DNA from: Mesonia algae
GTDB taxonomy: Bacteria; Bacteroidota; Bacteroidia; Flavobacteriales; Flavobacteriaceae
Reading direction: 5' to 3'
DNA length: 64,000 nucleotides
NCBI RefSeq assembly: GCF_003253545.1
Contig: NZ_QKYV01000003.1
Location: forward strand, 124,001-188,000
Shown here: piece after piece, positions 8,089-15,649 of the stretch
Layout: each line of letters opens with the position of its first letter
Position numbering within the stretch: position 1 is the first letter of the stretch
The notes under the pieces: model-generated
Database searches by the model: none
Told to the model about the DNA's origin: nothing
The model's input: the letters and a program-made list of their open reading frames with translations, nothing else
Program-made: the position numbers and the translations under genes

Positions 8089-9429
8089 TTATGTGTTTCT
8101 TAAATCTATAATCCTTTGCATTTTACCACCTTCACTTTTAGGTATTTTCCCGTAAGGCTTCAAGCTCAGTTTCATGCTTAAACCTACGGAATCTTTTATG
8201 TTTTTTTGAAGCTTTTTGGTTAAAAATGTTAATTTTTCATGAGAAAAAGATTCATTGAGCTCATAATCACTTGGTAATCTGCACTCTTTTTGAAAAGCTT
8301 CACAAGTTTCTACACGAACTTCCACACAATCCATCAAACCTTCTTTAGTGACCACAAGTTGATAATTAGGAGCTAGCTCTTCATAATCTTTAAAAACATC
8401 TTCCACTTGAGTGTGAAATAAATTTACCCCTCTTATAATAAGCATATCATCTGCTCTACCTTTAATCTGTCCCATTTTAATATGGGTTCTAGATTTACTT
8501 TCTTCATAAGAAAGGCTGCAAATATCGTTTGTCCAATATCGTAAAAACGGCATAGCTTCTTTTGTAAGCGTTGTAAATACCAATACTCCTTCCTCGCCGT
8601 ATGGTAAAGGTTCGCCAGTATGTTTGTCTACAATTTCTGGGTAAAAATGATCTTCCCAAATATAACTTCCTGTCCCTTGCTCATCATATGCTTCTTGAGA
8701 AACTCCTGGTCCCATCACTTCACTTAAACCATATATATTGGTAGCTTTAACTCCCAATGAGTTTTCTATATCTTGACGAATACTATCAGTCCAAGGCTCT
8801 GCTCCCAATACGGCATATTTTAAGTTAATATCTTCTTTTGTCATACCGCGTTTCTCCAATTCGTAAGCGATGGTTTGAGCGTAAGAAGGAGTACAACATA
8901 TAACCTCTGACTGAAAATCTTTTAATAGATTAATTTGGCGATCTGTCATTCCTCCCGAAACAGGAATAACTCCCATTCCTAATTTTTCAGCACCATAATG
9001 TAATCCTATACCTCCCGTAAATAAACCATAACCATAACTGTTATGCATTTTCATTCCGGGTTGAGCTCCTGCTGCCGCTAAAGACCTAGCCACTACTTCC
9101 GAAAAGACATCTAGATCATTTTTAGTGTAAGCCACTACGGTAGGTTTCCCTGTGGTTCCACTAGAACAATGAATTCTAGCTAAATCTTTTTCTGGTAACG
9201 TTAAAAAGCCAAAGGGGTATTGATCTCTCAAATCGGTTTTCTTGGTAAAAGGTAGTTTATGAATATCATTTATAGACTGAATATCTTTTGGGGACACACC
9301 ATGCCTATCTAAACTGTTCTTATAAAAAGGAACTTTTTCATATACTTTATTTACTAAATTCACTAAACGCTCACTTTGCAGCTTTCTTAGTTCTTTTATA
9401 GGTAAGGTTTCTATCGTTGGGTTATACAT
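8089..9429 (-). CDS. paaK: phenylacetate-CoA ligase
   Basis: Catalyses ATP-dependent CoA activation of phenylacetate, the first committed step of the aerobic hybrid pathway, in the cytoplasm. The length of 446 residues matches PaaK. The adenylate-forming P-loop SSGTTGKPTVV is at residues 89-99, and later signatures YGLSEVMGPGVS and MLIIRGVNLFHTQVED are in place. It heads a two-gene unit with a TetR regulator and has a PaaR-like palindrome 24-39 bases upstream of its start. In this genome it is separated from the main paa operon by a peptidase, a symporter and a GNAT gene. Confidence 0.96.
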   Translation of the reverse strand: MYNPTIETLPIKELRKLQSERLVNLVNKVYEKVPFYKNSLDRHGVSPKDIQSINDIHKLPFTKKTDLRDQYPFGFLTLPEKDLARIHCSSGTTGKPTVVAYTKNDLDVFSEVVARSLAAAGAQPGMKMHNSYGYGLFTGGIGLHYGAEKLGMGVIPVSGGMTDRQINLLKDFQSEVICCTPSYAQTIAYELEKRGMTKEDINLKYAVLGAEPWTDSIRQDIENSLGVKATNIYGLSEVMGPGVSQEAYDEQGTGSYIWEDHFYPEIVDKHTGEPLPYGEEGVLVFTTLTKEAMPFLRYWTNDICSLSYEESKSRTHIKMGQIKGRADDMLIIRGVNLFHTQVEDVFKDYEELAPNYQLVVTKEGLMDCVEVRVETCEAFQKECRLPSDYELNESFSHEKLTFLTKKLQKNIKDSVGLSMKLSLKPYGKIPKSEGGKMQRIIDLRNT

Positions 9430-9452
9430 AATTACTTATTTTAAAAATACAA

Positions 9453-9468
9453 ACTAACATTCGTTAGT
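9453..9468 (-). promoter_or_regulatory. PaaR-like operator upstream of paaK-tetR
   Basis: ACTAACATTCGTTAGT is a palindrome with 6-bp perfect arms. The inner 14-mer CTAACATTCGTTAG differs at one position from CNAACGNNCGTTNG. It overlaps a possible -7 box (TTAGTTTG on the minus strand, plus 9450-9457); no convincing -33 box is visible. Confidence 0.6.
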
Positions 9469-9671
9469 AAAATTACATAATAAAATCAAATCTGCAAGAT
9501 TTAACCACTTTATTTGTCGTTAAAACAACATAATAGCTGTTAAAACTACAATTTAACAATAAACATAAATAATTTCAGAGAAATTGAAATAGCTGTTAAG
9601 GTGGAAGAATAAAACAGATATAGAGATAAAAAGTAGTATTTTGCAAGCTGTTTTAATTAAATATAATACGT

Positions 9672-11870
9672 ATGAAAATTATTAGAATTTTACTCTTTTT
9701 ATTTGCCCTACCCATGTTTTCTCAACAAGGAGGAATGTGGATTCCTTCTCTTTTAGAAGGAATGAATGAAGGCGAAATGCAAACCTTAGGCATGCAAATG
9801 TCTGCCGAAGACATTTATAGTGTTAACCAAAGTAGTTTAAAAGATGCCGTACCGCATTTTAATGGAGGTTGTACCTCTGAAGTAATATCACCAAAAGGTT
9901 TATTACTCACCAATCATCATTGTGGTTACGGTCAGATTCAATCACATTCTTCTGTAGAAAATGATTATTTAGCTGATGGATTTTGGGCCAAAAACCTATC
10001 TGATGAATTAGCCAATCCGGGAATGACTGTGACCTTTATAGTAGAAATTAAAGATGTTACCACTCAGGTTTTAAAAAATACCGAAAACGCTTCTTCAGAA
10101 GAAGAAAAGCAGCAAATGATTGCACAAAATAAGCAAAGCGTTATCGCTTCTTCACCTAAAGAAGAATGGCAAACGAATCGCATAAGCACATTTTATGACG
10201 GTAATCAATTTATGCTTTTTAAAGTAGAGACTTTTAAAGACATTCGTTTAGTTGGTGCTCCTCCTTCTTCTATTGGTAAGTTTGGATCTGATACCGATAA
10301 CTGGATGTGGCCAAGACATACAGGAGATTTTTCTTTATTCAGAATTTATGCCGATAAAAATAATCGTCCAGCTGAATACAGCGAAAACAACGTTCCTTAT
10401 ACACCAAAACACTACTTACCAGTAAGTTTAGATGGTGTTGCCGAAGATGATTTTACCTTAGTTTTTGGTTTCCCTGGAACAACAGATGAGTATTTACCAG
10501 CCGTAGCTGTAGAGCAATTGGTAGAAACTATCAACCCAGCAAGAATAGGACTTCGCGAAGTAGCCTTAAAAGAGCAAGATGCCTTTATGCGTAAAGACCA
10601 GCAAATCAAGATACAATATGCGTCTAAATATGCACGTATTGCCAATTACTACAAAAAATGGATTGGAGAAAGCCAAGGTTTAAAAAAGACTGATGCTGTT
10701 GGGATTAAAAGAAATCAAGAAAAGCAATTTACGCAACGTGTTAAAGCCAAAGATTTAGAAAAAGAATACGGTTCTCTTTTAACAGATTTTGATAACGCTT
10801 ACGCGGAATTTGAAGATTACAACCTTGCATATAATCTATTTTCTGAAGCCTTTATTCGTAACGTTGAATTATTAAAAAACGGATTTCAACTATACCAACT
10901 AGAACAAGTATTAGAGGCTAGAGGTGAACAATCGTTTAATGACCGTAAAGCAAATATATTAGAAGATTTTAAAGCTTCTTATAAAGATTACAGTGCACAA
11001 GTAGATGAAAAAGTTTTTGAGAAAGTAATCGAATTCTATGCTCAAAACACACCAAAAGAATTTTTATCTCAAGAATTTATTAAAAAGGATAAGTCTCAAC
11101 TCACCAAAGAAATTTATAATAATTCTGCCTTAACAACCTACAGCAAACTAGAAGAACTTTTAGAAGGTTCTAGTGAAGAAGTAGTAGAAAAATTAAATAA
11201 GGATGAAGGGTATCAATTGGTAAAAGAACTATCAAAAGAATTTTTTGAGAATGTATTGCCTAACTATCGTAGCAAAAAATTAGAAATTGATGCGCTGCAA
11301 AAGACATATATGAAAGCTTTATTAGAGCTTAGTCCTAAAGAAGCGCGACTTTTCCCTAATGCCAACGGAACTTTACGAGTTACTTACGGACAAGTAAAAG
11401 GATACAGTCCTAAAGATGCTGTAAGATATAAGCCTGTTAGTTATCTAGAAGGAGTAAGAGAAAAGTATGTACCAGGAGATTACGAGTTTGATGTACCTCA
11501 AAAACTGCTAGATCTAATCGATAATAAAGACTATGGTCAATATGCAGAAAATGGTAAAATGCCTGTGAATTTTATAGGAACTAATCATACCACCGGAGGA
11601 AATTCTGGAAGTCCTGTTATCGATGCACAAGGAAACCTTATAGGTCTTAATTTTGACCGTGTTTGGGAAGGGACAATGAGTGATATTTATTACGATCCAA
11701 GTATTTCTAGAAACATTATGGTTGATGCGCGTTACATTTTATTTATCATAGATAAGTATGCTGGTGCAACTCATTTAATAGATGAAATGAAATTGGTTCA
11801 TCCTAAACAACAGAATAGTTCCGATAAGAAAAAGAAAAAAAGAAAAAGAAAGTCTAAGAAACGAAAGTAA
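9672..11870 (+). CDS. S46 family dipeptidyl peptidase, DPP11 type
   Basis: 732-residue exopeptidase with a signal peptide (about residues 1-17, cut before QQGGMW), expected in the periplasm, where it removes N-terminal dipeptides. The chymotrypsin-fold triad parts are visible: TNHHCGYG around H82/H83 and GNSGSPV with S645. The specificity position reads NFDRVWEGTMSD, with R663 where Porphyromonas DPP11 has Arg673, so Asp/Glu at P1 is the likely preference; DPP7 has Gly there. An odd feature is a very basic tail of about 15 residues, nearly all Lys or Arg, at the C-terminus. It ends at a clear terminator. Confidence 0.92.
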   Translation: MKIIRILLFLFALPMFSQQGGMWIPSLLEGMNEGEMQTLGMQMSAEDIYSVNQSSLKDAVPHFNGGCTSEVISPKGLLLTNHHCGYGQIQSHSSVENDYLADGFWAKNLSDELANPGMTVTFIVEIKDVTTQVLKNTENASSEEEKQQMIAQNKQSVIASSPKEEWQTNRISTFYDGNQFMLFKVETFKDIRLVGAPPSSIGKFGSDTDNWMWPRHTGDFSLFRIYADKNNRPAEYSENNVPYTPKHYLPVSLDGVAEDDFTLVFGFPGTTDEYLPAVAVEQLVETINPARIGLREVALKEQDAFMRKDQQIKIQYASKYARIANYYKKWIGESQGLKKTDAVGIKRNQEKQFTQRVKAKDLEKEYGSLLTDFDNAYAEFEDYNLAYNLFSEAFIRNVELLKNGFQLYQLEQVLEARGEQSFNDRKANILEDFKASYKDYSAQVDEKVFEKVIEFYAQNTPKEFLSQEFIKKDKSQLTKEIYNNSALTTYSKLEELLEGSSEEVVEKLNKDEGYQLVKELSKEFFENVLPNYRSKKLEIDALQKTYMKALLELSPKEARLFPNANGTLRVTYGQVKGYSPKDAVRYKPVSYLEGVREKYVPGDYEFDVPQKLLDLIDNKDYGQYAENGKMPVNFIGTNHTTGGNSGSPVIDAQGNLIGLNFDRVWEGTMSDIYYDPSISRNIMVDARYILFIIDKYAGATHLIDEMKLVHPKQQNSSDKKKKKRKRKSKKRK

Positions 11871-11888
11871 ACAAGATTATTTCTAAAC

Positions 11889-11925
11889 AAAAAGACCGAT
11901 GCCTCAACAGCATCGGTCTTTTTTA
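11889..11925 (+). terminator. intrinsic terminator, bidirectional
   Basis: AAAAGACCGATGC and GCATCGGTCTTTT pair perfectly around a short loop, with an A run on the left and a T run on the right. It serves the DPP11 gene on the plus strand and the convergent symporter gene on the minus strand. Confidence 0.92.
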
Positions 11926-11942
11926 TACTAAGAATCTCAAAA

Positions 11943-13112
11943 TTACAATTCTCTTTTTTCAGCAATTTTATCTACAATAATAGCAATAGCACCATCTCCA
12001 GTAATATTAGCTGCTGTCCCAAAACTGTCCATCGCAATATAAAGCGCTATCATTAGAGCTTGGGCTTCGGCATCAAAGCCAAGCATAGACTGAAGAATTC
12101 CTATAGCCGCCATAATTGCGCCCCCAGGAACACCAGGAGCCGCCACCATCGCGATTCCTAACATCATCACAAAACCAGCAAACATTCCAAAATTAAAATC
12201 TAATCCTTGCATTAACATCAAGGCTACTGCACAAGCTACGATCTTCATCGTACTTCCTGCCAAATGTATAGTAGCTCCTAACGGAATAACAAAATTAGCC
12301 ACCTTAGGTGAAACTCCATTTAACTCTACCTGTTTTAATGTAACCGGAATAGTAGCCGCAGAGGACTGTGTTCCCAAAGCAGTAAAATAAGCAGGAATCA
12401 TATTAAGTAAAGCCTTTATCGGATTTTTCTTTGCTATCGCGCCAGCAATCAAATACTGAATAAGTATCAACAAAATATGCATAATAAATATCACTCCTAT
12501 AATCTTCACAAAAACCCCTAACACAGAAGCCACCTGTCCTTTAAAGGCTATCGCAGAAAAGATGCTTAATATGTAAATTGGCAACAATGGGATAATTACT
12601 TTTTCTATTAACATCATAATGATCTTTTGAAAATCAAAAGTCACTTTCTTTAAGGTACTTTCTCCCAAAGGAGCCAAACCTAAGCCTACAAGAAACGCCA
12701 ACACTAAAGCAGACATTACATCTAAAATTGGAGGTATATTAATTGAAAAATACGGAGATAACTCACGAGCTGCATTTTCTACACTTGCTACAGATTGCGG
12801 ATCTATAAAAGAAGGAAAAATCCCCGAGGCAATAAAATAGGTAGAAAAACCAGAAAATAAAGTAGATGCATACGCAATGACAGCGGTAACAATCAATAAT
12901 TTCTTAGCTCCTTTCCCTAAATCGCCAATTGCCGGCATAATTAATCCGAGGATAATTAGCGGAATTGCAAAGCCTAAAAACTCACTAAAAAAATGATTGA
13001 AGGTATTAAAAATGCGATTCACAGATTCGGGCAAATACAAGCCAAAAACTATTCCAAGAATAATAGCTATAAATACTTTAAACAGTAGATTATTGATAAT
13101 CTTTTTAAACAT
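11943..13112 (-). CDS. dicarboxylate/amino acid:cation symporter (DAACS family)
   Basis: 389-residue inner-membrane carrier with the GltPh-like fold. The first re-entrant loop signature is seen as LGTQSSAATIPVTL, and the substrate and Na+ binding region as MVAAPGVPGGAIMAA. Eight or so hydrophobic segments are present. The family co-transports glutamate, aspartate, C4-dicarboxylates or neutral amino acids with Na+ or H+; the substrate here is not determined. It is a single gene converging on DPP11. DPP11 releases acidic dipeptides, which makes an acidic substrate attractive, but that is only context. Confidence 0.88.
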   Translation of the reverse strand: MFKKIINNLLFKVFIAIILGIVFGLYLPESVNRIFNTFNHFFSEFLGFAIPLIILGLIMPAIGDLGKGAKKLLIVTAVIAYASTLFSGFSTYFIASGIFPSFIDPQSVASVENAARELSPYFSINIPPILDVMSALVLAFLVGLGLAPLGESTLKKVTFDFQKIIMMLIEKVIIPLLPIYILSIFSAIAFKGQVASVLGVFVKIIGVIFIMHILLILIQYLIAGAIAKKNPIKALLNMIPAYFTALGTQSSAATIPVTLKQVELNGVSPKVANFVIPLGATIHLAGSTMKIVACAVALMLMQGLDFNFGMFAGFVMMLGIAMVAAPGVPGGAIMAAIGILQSMLGFDAEAQALMIALYIAMDSFGTAANITGDGAIAIIVDKIAEKREL

Positions 13113-13194
13113 AATATGCAGTTAAAATTAATAAGAAAACTTAACAAAGATATTACCTTAGCTACTTCTATACCTGTTAAAACCGTACTATTTT

Positions 13195-13761
13195 ATGTCT
13201 TTAGAAATTATACCTGCTCAAAAAAAACATGCTTCAGCTTCTGCGGAATTAATTTTAGATGCCATGGAAGAATTAATATATTTCTATTTGGGTGAAGAAA
13301 ATAAACCAGAAGCACTCCGTTTTTTAACTGATCAATTTTTACTAGAAAATAGCCTATACAGTTATAAGCATACTCAAATAGCTATTTTAAGAGGAAAAAT
13401 TGTTGGTGTTCTTATTGCGTACGACTCCAGTAAACATCAAATACTTCAGCAATTACTGAAAAATTACCTTGAAGAAAACTATAATTTTAAAGATAATTTA
13501 ACTCCAGAAACGGAAGCTGGAGAGTTTTATGTAGATGCCATAAGTATAAACCCTTCTTTTCGCGGACAAAAAATTGGGAGTGAATTGCTTAAACATGCTG
13601 AAAAACTAGCATTAAAACAAAAACACTCCCAAATAGGTTTGTTGGTAGACTTAGAGAATCCAAATGCTAAACGCTTGTATAAGCGTATAGGTTATCAAGT
13701 AGTTAAATCTACAAGTTTAGGTAAACACGCTTACGAACATTTACAAAAACAGCTATATTAA
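13195..13761 (+). CDS. GNAT family N-acetyltransferase
   Basis: 188 residues with one GNAT domain. Acetyl-CoA-binding motif A is visible as ISINPSFRGQKIGSELL (pattern R/Q-x-x-G-x-G/A), followed by a typical C-terminal segment ENPNAKRLYKRIGYQVV. The acceptor substrate is unknown. It lies alone on the plus strand; its stop codon overlaps the paaY stop codon on the other strand within a shared TTAA. Confidence 0.85.
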   Translation: MSLEIIPAQKKHASASAELILDAMEELIYFYLGEENKPEALRFLTDQFLLENSLYSYKHTQIAILRGKIVGVLIAYDSSKHQILQQLLKNYLEENYNFKDNLTPETEAGEFYVDAISINPSFRGQKIGSELLKHAEKLALKQKHSQIGLLVDLENPNAKRLYKRIGYQVVKSTSLGKHAYEHLQKQLY

Positions 13762-14357
13762 TGATCTTTCTTCATCTCTTGTAAAGTCTTGTAAAAATCT
13801 TCTTGTACAGGCCTGTTTTTAGGAATTTCCCTTAGAGGCTCTACTTCTTTCAAGCTTTCGTGACAATCGGTTGGGAGTTGTTGGTAAAGTTTTGTTCCAG
13901 CAGTTTTCCATGCAATCATATCATCAGAAACTTGTTTGATCACCTTTGCAGGATTTCCTACAACTAAACTCCTTGCCGGAATTTTAGTTTCAGCTTTCAC
14001 AAAAGCCATCGCACCAACGATAGATTCATCCCCAATTTCGGCATCATCCATAATCACCGTATTCATTCCGATAAGGCAATTTTCACCTAAATTAGCACCG
14101 TGAATGATGGCTCCGTGTCCTACGTGAGCACCTTTTTTTAATACGATGCTCTTCCCTGGAAACATATGTACCGTGCAATTCTCTTGTACATTTACTCCGT
14201 CTTCTAATATAATTTCGCCCCAATCGCCGCGAATTGCAGCACCCGGACCAATATAGCAGTCTTTTCCAATTATTACATTCCCCGTAACGGCCGCTAATGG
14301 ATGCACAAAACTACTTTCGTGTACTACAGGAATATGCCCTTTAAAAGAATAAATCAT
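13758..14357 (-). CDS. paaY: PaaY-type hexapeptide-repeat thioesterase / gamma-carbonic-anhydrase-like protein
   Basis: 199 residues forming a left-handed beta-helix of hexapeptide repeats (for example VIIGKDCYIGPGAAIRGDWG), followed by a C-terminal helix. The conserved metal-site histidines are in VHMFPGKSIVLKKGAHVGHGAIIHG. In E. coli, PaaY is a thioesterase that removes dead-end CoA adducts during phenylacetate catabolism, and a role in the same pathway is inferred. It is the last gene of the paa operon, separated from the crotonase by a four-helix-bundle gene. Confidence 0.9.
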   Translation of the reverse strand: MIYSFKGHIPVVHESSFVHPLAAVTGNVIIGKDCYIGPGAAIRGDWGEIILEDGVNVQENCTVHMFPGKSIVLKKGAHVGHGAIIHGANLGENCLIGMNTVIMDDAEIGDESIVGAMAFVKAETKIPARSLVVGNPAKVIKQVSDDMIAWKTAGTKLYQQLPTDCHESLKEVEPLREIPKNRPVQEDFYKTLQEMKKDH

Positions 14358-14372
14358 AAGGTAATAAGATTT

Positions 14373-14829
14373 TTAGAGGTGAGAGATGAGTTTATTTGTT
14401 TTTTAAATGCTTAATTAATGATGATATCATTTTAGAAATCTCTGTAATTTGTTTTCGATTTTCTTCATCTTGATCGTAGGTAATATATTCACGAAGTCTT
14501 GCTTTGGTTGATATAGCTACACACTCATGAGAACTATCCCAGGCCATTTTTAAATATCTCACAAAATTCGCATCCGTACTAGCAGAACCTTCAGCAATAT
14601 TTAAAGCTATAGAATCTGCAGCTCTGATAAACTGAGAAGAAAGTTTATAGATTTCTTGAGATGGAAATTTTTCTACTTGATTATTCACAGACTCACCAAA
14701 TTCCATTGCTTTTTGATAAACTTTTAAATCTTCAAATTTAAAATAGAATTGACTTTTCATAAAATACATTTAAACAATTCTCAAAGAAAAGCTTGCTTTT
14801 CGTTCTCACCTCTCATTTCTCACCTCTAA
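14373..14829. repeat. inverted repeats bracketing the four-helix-bundle gene (cassette 2)
   Basis: TTAGAGGTGAGAGATGAG at 14373-14390 is mirrored by CTCATTTCTCACCTCTAA at 14812-14829, 17 of 18 matching as an inverted pair. A second CTCACCTCTC lies just inside the right arm (14805-14814). The right repeat abuts the stop codon of the crotonase (14830), and the left lies 15 bases before the paaY start. These repeats are not low-complexity AT, which makes chance unlikely. Confidence 0.75.
14392..14769 (-). CDS. four-helix-bundle protein (23S rRNA intervening-sequence family), copy 2
   Basis: 125 residues; an internal ATG three codons in (start at 14760) is equally possible and would begin MKSQFYFKFEDLKVYQ, the usual family start. 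The signatures FEDLKVYQKAMEF and SIALNIAEGSAS place it in the same family as 5696-6052 and 22957-23325, but it is only distantly similar to them. No enzymatic function is known. It lies between the crotonase gene and paaY in the operon direction, enclosed by 18-bp inverted repeats, so it looks like an inserted cassette rather than a pathway gene. Confidence 0.85.
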   Translation of the reverse strand: MYFMKSQFYFKFEDLKVYQKAMEFGESVNNQVEKFPSQEIYKLSSQFIRAADSIALNIAEGSASTDANFVRYLKMAWDSSHECVAISTKARLREYITYDQDEENRKQITEISKMISSLIKHLKNK

Positions 14830-15582
14830 TTAAGCAAAACGCTTTAGTTTCTTCTTCGTAAATTCACTCAACACCAAGCGACCACTAATTTTTGCGCGTT
14901 CGTTTAAAAGTTCATCCCAATCTTCAGTGCCTCTCCAAAACATTTGTTTCATTTCTTTTACCGCTTCTGGATTGTAGCCACATAAATTCTGAGCAAATTC
15001 AGCTATAGCTTCATCTAATTCTTCAGTAGAATCGTACACTTTCGTAAATAATCCTTTTTGCATGGCCCATTCTGGAGAGTAGAATGAATTGGCATCAATT
15101 GCGATTTGTGACATTCCGCTTACGCCTAATTTGCGCTGAACCGCAGGACCCACTACAAACGGACCTATACCAATATTTAACTCACTTAATTTAATGGCAG
15201 CAAATTTAGTCGCCATACAATAATCCATGGCACTCGCTAAACCAACTCCGCCTCCTACAGTTTTTCCTTGTACGCGACCAATGATAAATTTAGGGCACTT
15301 ACGCATCGCATTGATCACATTAGCAAATCCCATAAAGAATTTTTCGCCTTCTACTTCGTCTTTTATGTTGATGAGCTCTTTAAAGCTAGCTCCTGCACAA
15401 AAAGTACGCTCTCCACCAGATTTTAAAATAATAACCAATACCTCATCATTTTTTCCTGTTTCAGTAATCGTATCGGCTAATTTAGCTAAGATATCACCTG
15501 GCAAACTGTTATGTGCTGGGTGAAAAAACTCTATGGTAGCTACTTGATCTTGTATACTTTGTTTTACATAGGGTTGTGTCAT
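14830..15582 (-). CDS. enoyl-CoA hydratase/isomerase family protein of the paa operon (PaaF-position)
   Basis: 250-residue crotonase. The oxyanion-hole segments are at CAGASFKEL (residues 62-70) and TVGGGVGLA (109-116). Of the two glutamates that hydratases normally use, the first is replaced by glycine (G114 in GGGVGLA); the second appears to be kept as E134 (KLSELNIGIG). This is unusual for PaaF, the 2,3-dehydroadipyl-CoA hydratase expected in the pathway and not found elsewhere here. It could be that hydratase with altered chemistry, or an isomerase. It lies directly after paaZ. Confidence 0.8.
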   Translation of the reverse strand: MTQPYVKQSIQDQVATIEFFHPAHNSLPGDILAKLADTITETGKNDEVLVIILKSGGERTFCAGASFKELINIKDEVEGEKFFMGFANVINAMRKCPKFIIGRVQGKTVGGGVGLASAMDYCMATKFAAIKLSELNIGIGPFVVGPAVQRKLGVSGMSQIAIDANSFYSPEWAMQKGLFTKVYDSTEELDEAIAEFAQNLCGYNPEAVKEMKQMFWRGTEDWDELLNERAKISGRLVLSEFTKKKLKRFA

Positions 15583-15601
15583 AATCGTAATATTTTATAG
15601 G

Positions 15602-15634
15602 AAAGCTGAAAAGAGATAATCTCTTTTCAGCTTT
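15602..15634 (-). repeat. perfect intergenic hairpin between paaZ and the crotonase gene
   Basis: AAAGCTGAAAAGAGA at 15602-15616 and its exact complement at 15620-15634 form a 15-bp stem with a 3-base loop. On the minus strand it is not followed by a T run, so it is more likely an RNA-processing or stability hairpin inside the operon than a terminator. Confidence 0.7.
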
Positions 15635-15649
15635 ATCGATTTTTATTAA

